This document shows positions 1 to 13,700 of a DNA stretch of 64,000 bases, one piece after another (the first letter of the stretch is position 1; each line of letters begins with the position of its first letter). This DNA is from Actinomucor elegans. Lineage: Eukaryota > Mucoromycota > Mucoromycetes > Mucorales > Mucoraceae. The stretch is taken from assembly GCA_026027325.1 (NCBI GenBank), contig JAMSLZ010000004.1:2790001-2854000 (forward strand), in the 5' to 3' direction. The position numbers were made by a program, and so were the translations under genes. The notes under the pieces were generated by a model. That model made no database searches. It saw only the letters and a program-made list of their open reading frames with translations, and was not told where the DNA came from.

Positions 1-1091
1 TGACATTCTGAAGCAAGTAATAATAGTAAAATAAAAGCCATCTAAATGCAACTTTCTCACACTTGTCTAGATATTCGGCGTCGGAGTGTACCTTATTTCA
101 TTATTGCTGACTGATTTCCCACTCCTGACGGACGGGCATTGAACAGTTACCTGTAGGGTACCTAAATTCATTTAAACATTCATCCGTTGTTTTTTTTTCA
201 CATACCTACTTTATGTCTGTCTGTAGTAGATCTTTGATATCAATCATTATTGGAAGATTAGAAGCAAAAGATAGATCCGGGTTTCACTTTTATTCACTAA
301 AGCCAGTGCTCTTAGCCAAGTATTACTGTGTTTGTTTCAATTTAATGGTTATGAATTAATACACACAAAGCGTGTATCGCAGTAAAAGAATGGGAAGAGA
401 TATATTCCTCAGATGTGGCGACTCACCTAGACTTCATTCCACTTATCAGATGCTACTTTTGGCTGGGATCTAGGGAGGTCACTTACGTTGAGGACATTGG
501 GCGATATCTGCAATTTTAGATAAAGAGTATTCTAACTATGCTCTAAAAGGCAATGTCAGCAGTTTGAAGCTTTATAATTTTTAATATAATTTGTGGGGAA
601 TTATATTCTCTTTTCAGTGATTAGCGCTTATAGAAATGTAGTTTAAAAACTCTTAATTTAAATCGAGAATAAAGTCTACCATTGGAGTTATGCAGCTCTT
701 ATGCGTTCTTAAATCGTTACAACTGTTAATTCATAGGAAAGAAGCGAACACTTGGTTTTATATATTTTTCCGATTTTAAGGCCAAAAAGTTGTATCTTGT
801 TAGAATAAACGTATTTTTGTGATTTAAAGTTTTGTTGAGGGCTCCATGGACCCATTGTGTTGATATTTTACCACCAATAAAGTCAGAAATTTGGATCTTC
901 AATGACTGGTTCAAACTAAATGATATTGTTAATGAACAAACCAAGAAATATTGGATTGTGCTGCAATTCTATAGTGCTACTGGTATTTATCATTTGCTTA
1001 TTTTATTCAAAATCTCGAAAGAACAAAATGCATGTTATTCTTCTATGTATAGTTAGTCAATCTACGAGTCTAATCTATTAGGTAGTTTGAT
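1..1091. other. Intergenic, nothing recognised
   Basis: AT-rich DNA downstream of the HIBCH gene. Overlapping short open frames on both strands around 726-1056 show no conserved motif and no consistent splice structure, so none is called. Confidence 0.5.
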
Positions 1092-2846
1092 TCAAGACAG
1101 TCTGTCAAGGACATCTTCTACTTTTTGACGGACACCAAACTTGCCATTTCTATCTTTTTCGAACCAGTCGACAGTATCTTTGACAGTAGTCAAATTGTGT
1201 TGAGCCTTAACTTCTAAAATCTCATTTTGAGAAGGCAAACCATATCTACGGTAAGGGTGCAAGTGGTAGTCTAATGGTTTATCCCAGAATGTCAATTGTT
1301 TCTTCACATTTGAGTAAAAGTATCTAGCTAGGATATCCTGATCTAGATCTAAGTCCTCTAATCGTTCGGGATTCCATTTAGGGGCTGTCTTGTTGATAAC
1401 ATGAGAGGTAACGCCTTCCATGAAATCATGAGCATACTATATCCAGTTGTGAGTAAGAGCTATATTAAGTTCAATATATTAGATGCACTTACAGGAACTG
1501 TTTGCCACAAGCGTCTTTCCATTCTTAAACATTCTACCCAAGATTTTTTGGCACCTTGACGAAGATGCTCAAATGTGATCTTCAAGCTTGTGGGTGAGCG
1601 TTTCAAAATAGTATCTTTTGTTTCTAATGCGAACTTTGATCCATCTTGTTCCAAAGACTTGATAACTTCCTCGACAGTGCTATGGTTGAAGCAGTGATCA
1701 ATTGTGCGTCTAGCATCGCCATGTAAAGTATAAGTTTGAGGCTTATGATCTGTTTCCACTGCAAACTCTTCGATGATCTTGTGCACCATGTCATGATCTG
1801 GAGTTTCCAACTCAGCTAAGCGGGATTCCATAGCTTCTAATCGAGAAGAGTGAACGAAATGAGTAGCAACACCAGAGAACCTATAGTATGCGTGGTAAGA
1901 AACATATTTAAAAACCATAGCTTAGTGTATACTTTACAATGCATCCTCAGCTTTTACAATTCTGCTAGTTAAACCCATGTAAGCTCCCAGATAGCCATCT
2001 AAACGAGAAAAGTAAAAGCTAGCACCGATATCACAGAATAAACCAATGGCCGTTTCTGGCATAGCAAATTGAGTGTTTTCAGTTGCAATTCTAAAAGGAG
2101 CAGGACAAGACATTCCGCCACCAGCACCCACTATCAATGATAAATGTTTAGAATATATAAAATAACTAATCATTCATCCAGCAATCTTACTTGTAATACC
2201 ATCCATAACAGCAATATAAGGCGTCTTCATGGTTCCCAAGAGATGAGCCATTTCATATTCGACATCTGTCTGGTGTTCAAGATGTTCGTGTCTTGAGGGA
2301 TCTTTAACACGGTTAATCACGTCTAATATATGTATTATTTAGTATTAATGTCTTCTACACTGAAACTTTCATTATTTCAATCTACCTTTCACATCACCGC
2401 CAGCACAGAGAGCTCGTCCAATGCCCTTGAATAATATGACATTGACCTCATCTGATTCTTCAAAATTCTATTATAAAAAAGTATCGGCCGATGTACAACT
2501 TAATCATAGAAACTGAACTGTCAAACCTTTAAGTTTGGGTAAAATATATCTAACATATCCATATCAAGTGCGTTAAGTCTACGAGGCCTGTTCATAATCA
2601 GCTTACGGGCACCCTTATCCTTTTGTACTAAAACAGAAGGCTAAAATTCAAAGTAGTTATGGTAAGAGAGTGAATCAAATGAGTGCTGCCTATCATTCTC
2701 ACCTCTAGAGCAGCTTGATGCTGTTGAGTAAACTAATGAAATAAATAAAAGTTGATAGATTATCATGGATCAGAAATTATTTGTCTTACTCCTCGTCTGA
2801 AGAAAGTTGGTAAAGTTCGAGTTGCGATTTTCATAGAAGTGGGCAT
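1092..2846 (-). CDS. 3-hydroxyisobutyryl-CoA hydrolase, mitochondrial (HIBCH/Ehd3 type), about 8 exons
   Basis: The enzyme hydrolyses 3-hydroxyisobutyryl-CoA in valine breakdown in the mitochondrial matrix. The start is the ATG at 2846; the first residues (MPTSMKIATRTL, then Phe-Phe-Arg-Arg) are basic and Ser/Thr-rich, like a mitochondrial presequence. Exons read by eye run from 2846 down to the stop at 1092. They encode the crotonase fold in order: MNRPRRLNALD near 2595-2560, CAGGDVK near 2410-2390, GITMGAGGGMS across the intron near 2185-2130, then FAMPETAIGLFCDIGASFYFSR, the HIBCH substrate-binding block. The C-terminal half (HDARRTID-like and FEHLRQGAKKSWVECLRMER segments, then a WNP and NLTTV region) matches the HIBCH-specific extension rather than a plain enoyl-CoA hydratase. 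Length is about 450 residues, usual for fungal members. The intron before VGAGGG splits a Met codon. Family assignment is secure; the small first exons are less certain. Confidence 0.9.
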
Positions 2847-2885
2847 TAGACGATAAAGGGACTATGAATAGAAGGTAGCTAGTCT

Positions 2886-2886
<1 letters not shown>

Positions 2887-2911
<25 letters not shown>
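2887..2911. repeat. TA dinucleotide microsatellite
   Basis: Uninterrupted alternating TA run just upstream of the HIBCH start, followed by a shorter TA stretch. Confidence 0.9.
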
Positions 2912-2917
<6 letters not shown>

Positions 2918-3154
2918 TTCAAGCTGGAAAGCACATTTTGATGTTGTAATTAGCGATGACCAATCCAATTATTACATACGGACAGAAGTACGTCTAGTTA
3001 AACGTTCATCCGGCGAGGGGTTTTTTTCGCACGGTTTTCTGGTAAGAACCTCATATTTCCACGGTATTAAACCTAGCAAATCAAAAACAAAATATAGACT
3101 GGAAATGAAGGGTTCTAAAAAAAATTAAATGGGAAAACGCGCTTCGTTGTACGA

Positions 3155-3326
3155 GTTTCTACGTGTAGCGACGTGTAACTTCGTGCTACTCATTTCCCTT
3201 TCGATTACTAGATAGACGTTCAAAAAGTTCGTATATTACAATTAGTTAAATATATACGCCACTTTTTCCTATAATATATGTTACATGATACATCATTTAT
3301 AGTCGCTACACGTTACTCGTAGAAAT
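3155..3326. repeat. Imperfect inverted repeat, MITE-like or hairpin
   Basis: The left arm is GTTTCTACGTGTAGCGAC at 3155-3172. The right arm at 3302-3326, read on the other strand, has the same TTTCTACG and TGTAGCGAC blocks with a 7-base insertion between them. The arms are separated by about 130 bp of AT-rich DNA. No target-site duplication is clear, so this may be a decayed miniature transposon or only a stem-loop. Confidence 0.4.
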
Positions 3327-3424
3327 ATCTCACTGAGCAATAGTCCTCTCGATTATTCACAAAAACGAAATATCAGATATGCCTTAGTCGACTTCTAGCT
3401 ATAACTATCACAAGCTCTTATGAC

Positions 3425-3871
3425 TTATACCATTTGTTCACAAAAATCATCGGAGATACCTGTTCATTTTGAGTGCAGAATACTCGTCAAATGCAACAAT
3501 TGATGATCAACTAAGATATCTGTTGTATTTTCTCCTGTAATATTGTATGCATTAATCTTTGTCTATTACATGTTATAATATGGCTACATATTTGTAGCTT
3601 AAAGGGTCTTATATTACTATACAGCCATGTGTCATGCACGAAATCTTGGCTTGTTCAGTTAAGCCAATTAACCCCACTACTGGACTTTAACTGCTGCTGT
3701 AATATTAACATAGCACAACGGTAGATTATAAAAGCGGGATGGTAGTCTTACTTAAAGGCATGAATGAAAAACAAGCTTGATTACACAAAGTAAAATTATG
3801 AATATAAAAGAGAATTATTATTACTTTTTCTATGACACTTCCCTGTATTTAATAAAGGGTTGGCAAATCTC

Positions 3872-3890
<19 letters not shown>
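3425..3890 (+). repeat. Dispersed ~450-bp repeat, copy 1
   Basis: Aligns by eye in the same orientation with 18845-19255. Shared landmarks in the same order and spacing are TATGCATT, CTTAAAGGGTCTT, CATGTG(T/C)CAT, the AACCCC...CT(A/G)CTGG block, TTA(C)ACCAAG-like and GACA(C/T)TTCCC(C/T)(A/T)T near the right end. This copy ends in a T-rich tract continuing into a TTA microsatellite. No coding capacity is seen. It could be a SINE, a solo terminal repeat or a fragment of a larger element. Confidence 0.6.

Positions 3891-3902
<12 letters not shown>
3873..3902 (+). repeat. TTA trinucleotide microsatellite
   Basis: About nine consecutive TTA units at the right edge of the ~450-bp repeat copy. Confidence 0.9.
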
Positions 3903-6900
3903 CTATTTATTAATTTAATATATACTATTACCCATCAATATATCTCAAGATTTATAGATTCAGAGGACTACGGCACATGAAATCCTCATACTCTATAATT
4001 AATTATCGAAAAATACAATATGTTGGCCGTACTACATCTGAGCAAAGGCATTAGCAGAAGCAGCCGCTCGTTCTCAGTATGAGGCGATTATCATATACAA
4101 AATTTTGTGGAGGTCCGTTGAGAGATCTATTAGACATTAGAACTAGATTAGGAGAAATCAGCTTGTTTTGGAAAGTCGAAAAAGATTGAAAGTAGTTAAA
4201 GTTATTCATCATTGCAGGCTGAAAAAGAAAGGATTTGCATCTAACAATGAATTTTTTTAACAAAGATGCCCAATATGAAACGTGATCTCATATCTAAACT
4301 ATATTACAACTGGTATGATGCATCAATTGAGTTTAAAGGTCTTTACTACAAGTTACCCCCAGCTAAATAAAGATCGAGTAAAACTTTATAATTCTCAAAA
4401 CATGAGAAACGAAAGCACTAATATCCCCTTAGTGAGTTACGAGCAAGCTGAAAAAAAAACTATAATGGCCACTACTAGTTATTTGAGAAAGGTAATACAC
4501 CTTCTATATTTCAATTAAACAGGTATTCTAAAAAATAGATGTAGCTATTCATTTTAAACATAATCCAGATCTGGCATGCAATCAATATCGGTTGAAAGAC
4601 CTACACGTAAATATATGAAAAGTGGATAATCTACCAATAACTATATATTAGCGCATAAAATATGTAACTATTCAATTAAATAAAGACTTTAGTAACCTCA
4701 GTAGCTCACTTTGAGCACGGAATGCTAATTCTATGCGATATTTGACTGAAACTGACTGAAAAAATCTAGAAACAATTAGACATTGATTACATGCACTATA
4801 CCTAGATTATCACTAATGGTTAGTAGTGCAATACATTCACTATTTTGGCTAAAAGAAAGCCTTAGTAGACCTGGCATCTGATTGTAAACTTGGGATAATA
4901 ATCTGATGGGACATCTTATGTGAGATATACAAATATTCAAAATGGCTTAATCTCTAACGATACCCTCAAAGTATAGCCTCGAGATACCATGCTAAAACGC
5001 AGATAGGTTCTTACCATTTTACTTTGAGGTTATAGACACCCTTTCAAAGTGTATTACATTTTCCATAGCAGAGCTTCAACATATTGGCACACATTTTAGT
5101 TTTTTCTGTAAAGTGCTACAAATTTTTCTATTACTAAGAATACTTTTGTGGATTGCAGGAAATATTCAGAAAATCTTAAAAGCTCTATCAGTATCGCCTT
5201 CTAAGGCCCTCCAAGACGCTGCCACTGGTATTTTCTTAGAGGAAGTTGTCCTGTTCTTTACTTTCGTTCGGATATACGCTGCACTCAAGTAAACAAAAAC
5301 ATAAAGCGCAGAATGCCTATTAGTGTTTTAAATACTCGTCTTTTTTGAAATAACTACCGTTATTGTCTTTGATGTCAAGAACAGTCTTTGTACCATAAAA
5401 TAATACGGCTAAGGCTGTATCCTAGCGTGTCTCAATACTTGTGACAAGTGTTATAGTTTCATTATAGATCAAGTTACGAGCTTACTCTATGGAATGTGTT
5501 TAATTTTGGTAATAGAGCATAGTCACTGCCTAATTTTTGATGGTGTCAATAATGACGAATTAACCTCAAACTTCATTATATAGATTAAGGATATATTACA
5601 TATATAAACAATTGTTTGTCATTAAGCATGATATCAAAGTCCATACCATAAAAAATTGATAAAAATATTCATTAATACGGTGATGTTTTATTATTTCTTA
5701 GGTATCCGAGACTATATGTATAATACCACTGAGAGTTATATGTAATATAGAATGATTTCTACTACAAAAGAGACTATGGCAATTCAATCAAACCGATCGT
5801 GCAGTTTGTTTATTAATGTAAAAGAAAAGACCAAGATCTCTATATTGCACAGCTTGAGATCTATTAAACATTGCATTATTATTGAATGCTAGATTAGATG
5901 AGCTGAGATCTTGAATATTTATGGTGCTTGTATCTTGGCATCGCATATTATCGTCCAGATATACGCTCACTTTAAGAATTGTAGATTAACTGCCTCGCAA
6001 AACCGTCAGTCACAATCAAAGCTTCACTTTGGATACAACATTTAACGGTGTGAAGAGCATTGTAGAGACAAGGTCAATAATACAATCATATGCATTACAT
6101 TTCAAAGTATACATTTGTATTTTGGTTATATTTCCTTTAACGTATAGCAATTAATCCACTATGTTAAAATAAAGTAAAATTGATATGAATCTTGAACCTT
6201 TTGTATAACCAAAGGTAAGGTATTTTTTAAGAGTAACTGAATTACATTACATGGCTCGTTCTGTTTTCCATCTTCAGATATTTTTATTCAGCTAAAATAA
6301 GACACATAGTGGATTTGAAAGAACAGTTATAAATATATTGATGTAATATTGTTTTTAATTGGTTATATTCATCGAGGACCTTGTGTGTTGGGTATATTTA
6401 TTTACGGTCAAATACTCAACTATCTTTTGTAGTAAGGCTTTTTTTTCAATGCGTTCATTGTGTTTAGTTTCATAAATGATCATTGGTATCACAAGAATAG
6501 GTTCAAAGGATACATGGAAGCATATATTAAACATCCTTTTTAGTTGAGTAGTTTTAGATATGAAAAGGTTTAGTGACAGTTAATATTAAGGTCATAAACA
6601 TCAATTATTACTCTTCTTTATGGCAGTATGTCTTTGCACCCCTTTCTTAATCTTACTTTGATTCTCTGGATAATAAACAAGAATTAAACAAGCAAAAGCA
6701 TAGTAGAAAGCTGAGAACGACTGTACAAAGCTTCAAAGCGAAATGAATCATACTTGAACAATCGATGGCTATGATGCAAAACTGAACCACTAATCTGAGA
6801 ATACTGTGATACATGCTATATAGCAGTTCCCAGGCTAAACCAACAAGTGTTAAACATACGCTTCCATTTGACGCGTCAAGTCACCATCCTTGGGCTTCAA

Positions 6901-7487
6901 TGCATTACTGCAAACAGGAATATGTTTCATATATAATGTTAGTATATCGCATATTAGTTAGACTATATTCAATTTACTGCCTATTAAATCAAATGGTTTA
7001 GGTCTTAACTATTAGTTTGAGTTGTCTCGGCGTAGGAATCAAAGGAAGAGCGCAAATACTTGATGGTGAGAGATATACAGTCCAAATGAAACTTTAAAAT
7101 GATAGTTAATCTAGATTGGTTTCTAGCAGGTTCTTTCAGCTCTAGAACATTCACACTTGTGAATTCAAAGTCAATGCGTTTTCATTTGCCTTTGAAGTAG
7201 TTTTTGAACGCTATCAAGCAATCTATACTGTGAGTTATACGCGTCTTTTTTTTTAAGTTAAATAACGGACAGTCGCTTATTAGATCTCCCTTACAAGGGA
7301 CGTTCGGATCTCGTTACACATTTATAGAACTCCGTTCCGAAGTAATCCAGGTGGTTTACATTGCTTGGGGAGATATTTAAGATGCTTTAGTAAGTGATAC
7401 AGCGTCTGTGTATACAATCATCGTGATCAAAACAATCTCTTATCGTTTAGCATGAGAAAATCCCAGTAGATTATGCATTTTCTAGCC

Positions 7488-7496
7488 TATATAAAG
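7488..7496 (+). promoter_or_regulatory. TATA box of THI4
   Basis: TATATAAAG lies about 62 bp before the THI4 ATG, the same distance as the TATA motifs of other genes in this window. A pyrimidine-rich stretch and AT-rich leader follow. No thiamine-pyrophosphate riboswitch core motifs are visible between here and the start codon. Confidence 0.6.
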
Positions 7497-7521
7497 GGTC
7501 CAAAATTTCTCGTTCAGATAA

Positions 7522-8594
<1,073 letters not shown>

Positions 8595-11252
8595 ATTTTT
8601 TTTACAAGACATGGCGAACTTTTCGGGTTGATATTATTACTATATTCTTTATTACAGGTTTGAAGTTGGTTGTTTCTCAAAAGAAAGATGGTCCATTTTT
8701 TTTTCTTTCTTTTTAATAACGATCGGCACTAGGGGTGCTTGGTTCATATTTGACCTCGCTGAGATTATACCCTTCGAACGTGATTTCTGCATAATAGCAG
8801 CGCACGGAAGTTAGCCCATTGTCATTTTTTACTTTAATAAAAACCCTTTTTTCCCCTCCTAATAACTGGTAGTTTTTGTTGTGTTTAAACTATAATAGCT
8901 ATACAAGATGTGACGAGCAATGACTCAGATCCTACTAAGCTTAATCTAATCTGAAAGCTTTAAATTGTTTTTGCCCACGTTCTTGGTTTCAGACAATATT
9001 TGTCCCGCAAGAGTATGGTCTGTCTATCTCATCTGACATCCAGATTACGCCTAATCTTGTACTACACATTTTTCTTTAATTAAAAGCTTAAACTAGATTA
9101 TCTTTAGTATTATTTAAAAATATATCTAGAGTGTGCATTGATATCTGACATGAAGACATATTTTGGGTACAGTCAATGTAGTTTTGCCTTTAGTTGGCAC
9201 CGCGTGTCTGGTTGATTTTCATAACCTGGGAAGCAGTGGGTAATCAAATTTCTTTATCTTTTGCGCGTACAAGTGCCATACAGACGTTTCTGATATCCTT
9301 CATTGAAGAGATAATACAGAACCAATATATGTAATATCACAGTTGGTAATTGAGGTCATGGAAATCTTACATCACAGCTGCTTCACAAGAGGATCCTTAT
9401 TTTTATTTTATTTTTAAAAAAAATAAAATAAAAACGACATACTCAGCAAAATCTACAAAGCTGTTTCCCCAACTTAGTGATATTGCACCGCCCCATTCAA
9501 GTTCGTCTATGCCCTTTGAATTTGTGAAAAAAACACAATAAAACACCCAATGTTTTATTGAGAAAATAAGAAATGAATTTGTATAATAAACCATCTCTAT
9601 AATGAGCTTTTTTAATACTGTCAGAAACTGATAAAAATGTATCCACTACTATTCTGATATTTCTTTAGTTTTGATTGGCCGTCAGATATTTGCGCATATA
9701 GTAGCTATTCTACAGAAGATTTGTTCGGAATGTCAAAAAAAAAGGATTGCTCGGAACTTGGACCTCTTTTTCCATGAAATATTACTGAAATAATACATCT
9801 ATACTTAACAAGCAGAATTTCGAAAATGTCCGCTTCAAGCTTTACCAAAAAGCGATATTTTAAAATTTGGGCCTAAGAGCGTATCCTTGTGGTTTCAAAG
9901 TTAAACTTTTTTGAATGGTATCTTGTTAGAAATTTGGCTCCATTGGTATTTTAAACTCGTATTCTTTGATAGTTTGGTATGGATATACTTTAGATGTAGA
10001 GTCGATAGCCCGGAAACGGTATATAGTAAGTTGATTCAGTCTGATTAATATACTAATAGAATTAGTAAACATACTGTAAATTTTGCATATTTTATTTGAA
10101 GCACAGGTTCGTATGAGAGAAACCCCGATGTCATTCTACTTAGGCATTGCAGATCATCTCTCGCCAATCTCAGTCAAATGTCACAGACTGATATTCCATG
10201 TTCAAAATAAACTCCTAAGTCTATTAAGATATCCATTTAGCTGAAGTAATTAATATATTATGTTACTAACGATTAGCAGTAATCTATGTGTAATTTATAT
10301 AGTAATCATTCTCTGATCATTAATCTTTCAACCGATCTCGGTCAGATGTCGCATCCAAATAGTATTTCATTTTCAAAATGAGTTATTGCATCTAACAAAG
10401 CCTTTATTTATCCAAAATACAACAAATAATATTATATTACTCTTAATTGATAATCACGTATACTCCTCTATTTATCACAAAATTTCTAATTAACTTTATG
10501 TCGAGTGTTGCTTAAAAGACAAAGATGTAAATCGGTTTAATTTATAGTACTTGGACCATAAGAAGGGTGCTAATAGATAGAAACTTGTTCCATACCATGT
10601 TTACAGCTCCAAAACTTGTGTTTTTGATGCTATAAACAAGTATAATTTGCTAAATAATGATGCATCATTCAGGATGAAACTCCAAGTACACGCTCACAGA
10701 GTGTATCACAGCTGCGGAGAAGAGTATGCAGGATAATTGTTCTGTTCAGTTATTAATGTCGGCTTAATGGTGTATCGCTATTATTAGGATTATGTATCAT
10801 GGCATGTGCTCTTTCGCTGATTAAATGCAAAAGTGAAACCAACATTTTAATAGTCCATCTCGCCCAAATTGATGATAATCAAGAATTTAACAATCATTCT
10901 ATCAAGAATATATATATGAATGCACTTGAAAGATGTAGTCAAGGATGCGTCTACAGAAATTTTTTGTAAGGAAAAAATTAAATATCGCTTTTTTTGTTAT
11001 TCGACAATGGCTAGTTTAGATAAGATACTGGATAAATTAGACTGTGATTTGACAGAGATCAGCGGGTATTCATTCCACTTAAGCTAAAAAAGTTCACTAG
11101 ATTGATTTATTTGGAAAATAAACCAAAATTATTATTTGCATAATAACCGGAACTGAACTATAATAGACAATTGGATTCCGTAAGTCTATTAAAAATGTCC
11201 CGAAGCGATGAATAGATAGACAGCTTTTCTCACCTCTTTTTTTTTTTCAATC
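8595..11252. other. Intergenic between THI4 and glutamine synthetase
   Basis: No gene is supported. Two units of the ~170-bp degenerate repeat family lie at 10150-10400. A short palindromic AT-rich stretch lies at 9398-9432. Open frames at 9350-9594 overlap on opposite strands and are low-complexity. Confidence 0.5.
10150..10400 (+). repeat. ~170-bp-period degenerate repeat, two units
   Basis: The core GTCAAATGTC at 10173 recurs as GTCAGATGTC at 10341, a spacing of 168 bp. Each core is preceded by a GATCTC-like block and followed by an ATAGTATTTCATTTTCAAAATGAG-like block (here ATTCCATGTTCAAAATAAAC in unit one) and GCATCT. The same units recur at about 14360, 17960-18360, 38390-38800 and 52500-52900. 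Confidence 0.65.
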
Positions 11253-13700
11253 ATGTCCCAACAAGCACGTATTGATATTGTCACCGGCGTTATAGGCAGA
11301 GTACCTCGCGACCTTGAATTTCCTAAAAACGCGTCTGGCAGACCTGCTGTGATCTCTGAACTCTTTGGTAAAAATGTGTTTGGTATCAAAGAAATGTCTG
11401 ATCGTCTACCCAAGCCTGTGTTCAAGTCCTTTTGTAACCAACTCAAAGGTGGTCAAACATTGGACAGAGCAACAGCCGATGCTATTGCGCATGCTGCTAA
11501 AGTATGGGCTCTTGAACGTAACGCGACTCACTTTACGCATTGGTTTCAGCCCTTGAATGACTCTACAGCTGAAAAACATGACTCTTTCCTATCTTTAAAG
11601 ACGACCTTTGCTAATGGTCTACCAGATGTATGTTTTGTGTGCGCATGTGATCCATGTAAACGCTTATTTATTCATTAAACAAATAGGTTACTGCGCTTGA
11701 AACATTTTCTGGATCCGAGCTGTTGCAGTCAGAGCCTGATGCTTCTTCATTTCCTTCTGGTGGTATGCGTACTACGTTTGAAGCGCGTGGATACACTGTT
11801 TGGGACACCAAAAGGTAAAACAAAAAGAAAGTTTACATACTGTCATTTTTTGTAACTGACATTCTACTTAGTCCTATGTTTCTTCAAGAAGGCCCTCATG
11901 GCACAATGATACTCTATGTTCCTTCTGTATTTATTTCTTATAATGGTGAAGCATTAGACGAGAAATCAGTCCTTTTAAGATCTTCTTCTATTATTTCCAA
12001 GGCTGCACTAGAAATACTTCATCTGATCGAACCTATTGAAGAAGGTAAAAAAGCAACTGACATGACTGGTTACGTGTAACTGATAAAACTCTCTTTTTTT
12101 AGATATTCCACGCACCAAAGAAATATACACTACATTAGGTACAGAACAAGAATATTTTCTCCTTGACAGAGGACTCTATGCTCTTCGACCTGATCTCAAG
12201 ACTTGTGGACGTACCTTGATCGGTGCACTTCCTGCGCGTCATCAACAGTTGGAAGATCATTACTTTGGCAAAATGCCTACGCGTGTCTTGGCTGCTATGA
12301 GCGAAGTCGAATTAGAATTAGCTAAATTGGGTGTTCCTATTAAGACCCGTCATAATGAAGTAGCTCCATGCCAATTTGAAGCTGCACCCATTTTTGAAGA
12401 AGCCATGTTGGCTGTGGATCATAATCTACTAACTATGGATATCATGCATCGTGTTGCTCACAAGTACAAGCTCAAATGTATCTTCCACGAAAAGCCCTTC
12501 AAGGGCGTCAACGGGTCTGGTAAACATTGTAACTGGAGTATGTCCACTGATCGTGGTGATAATTTGTTGAGTCCTTCTACATCACCCGAAACCAATTACC
12601 GTTTCTTGTTATTCTTGATGGCCGTGTTGAAGGGCGTTTTGGATCATGGTGATTTGCTGCGCGCGGGTGTAGCCTCGGCTTCCAATGACCATCGTTTGGG
12701 TGCGCAAGAAGCACCACCCGGTATTATTTCTGTGTTCTTGGGATCTGAACTCACTGAAGTCTTGAACGCGTTAGAAGAGAATCGACCTGTGAACAAATTG
12801 TTGGCAGGTACTGAAACGACGCATATTCGTATTGAAGGTACCACATTAGATCTGAAGGTAGCCACGTTGCCAAAGCTCAATCGCGATATGACGGACCGCA
12901 ATCGTACTTCACCTTTCGCTTTCACTGGTAATAAGTTTGAGTTCCGTGCTGTGGGCTCTAAGCAATCACCTTCTTTTCCTGTCACTATCTTGAATTCAGC
13001 AGTCGCTGCTGCTCTAATTGAAATCAAGCAAGACCTCAAAAAGCAAATGGGAGATAAACCAGTCGCTTCCGATGAAGACATGTTAGTCGTCATCCGCAAG
13101 TACATTACGTTGACTAAGAATGTTCGTTTTGAAGGCGATAATTATACAGAAGAATGGGTACAAGAAGCAGCTAAGCGTGGATTGCCCAACATTATCAAGA
13201 GTACCGAAGCTTTCAAACATATCAAGTCTCCTAAGAATGTAGAAATGCTTACGCGCCTTGGTGTATTTACCGAAGCCGAGTTGGAATCGCGTTACCATAT
13301 CTTGTCCGAAAAGTATGCCAAGGAGATAGTAATTGAAGGCCAAACCATCTTGATGATGTTGATTCAACATGTATTGCCGGCTGCATTTAGTTATCGTCGC
13401 GAATTGTCTGAATCAGCTGTATATATGAAACAGCTTAGTGCAGAATCTGGACCTGAATTGAAATGGTTGGCACAATTAGCTCCTTTGGTGACCAAGTTGC
13501 AAGAGGCTACAGAAGGACTGGAGAATTTGTTGGATGAAGTAAAGACGATTGAAGATTCCGTTGATTCTGCTGCATATGCTTGTGATAAACTATTGCCAGC
13601 TATCGAAGGTGCTCGTGAGCTGTCAGATGCTTTGGAAAGATTAGTTGCTGACAAGTATTGGCCATTACCCAAATATCATGAATTGTTCTCTACTCTTTAA
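11253..13700 (+). CDS. Glutamine synthetase, type III (GlnN family)
   Basis: ATP-dependent formation of glutamine from glutamate and ammonium. Exons are 11253-11627, 11687-11814, 11872-12044 and 12103-13700, giving 757 residues with the frame kept across all joins. GSIII hallmarks appear in order: [109 protein letters not shown] (the ATP/metal region), then the [12 protein letters not shown] block. This is the ~730-residue hexagonal GSIII type known from bacteria, cyanobacteria and some protists, not the ~360-residue GSII of most eukaryotes. The first 375 bases are one exon starting at [11 protein letters not shown] poly-T stretch lies immediately upstream of the start codon. Assignment is very firm; whether the cell also has a GSII cannot be told from here. 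Confidence 0.95.

Noticed and set aside
12644..13672. Minus-strand frames of 93-153 codons opposite glutamine synthetase
   Set aside because: They are shadows of a strongly conserved coding exon on the other strand.
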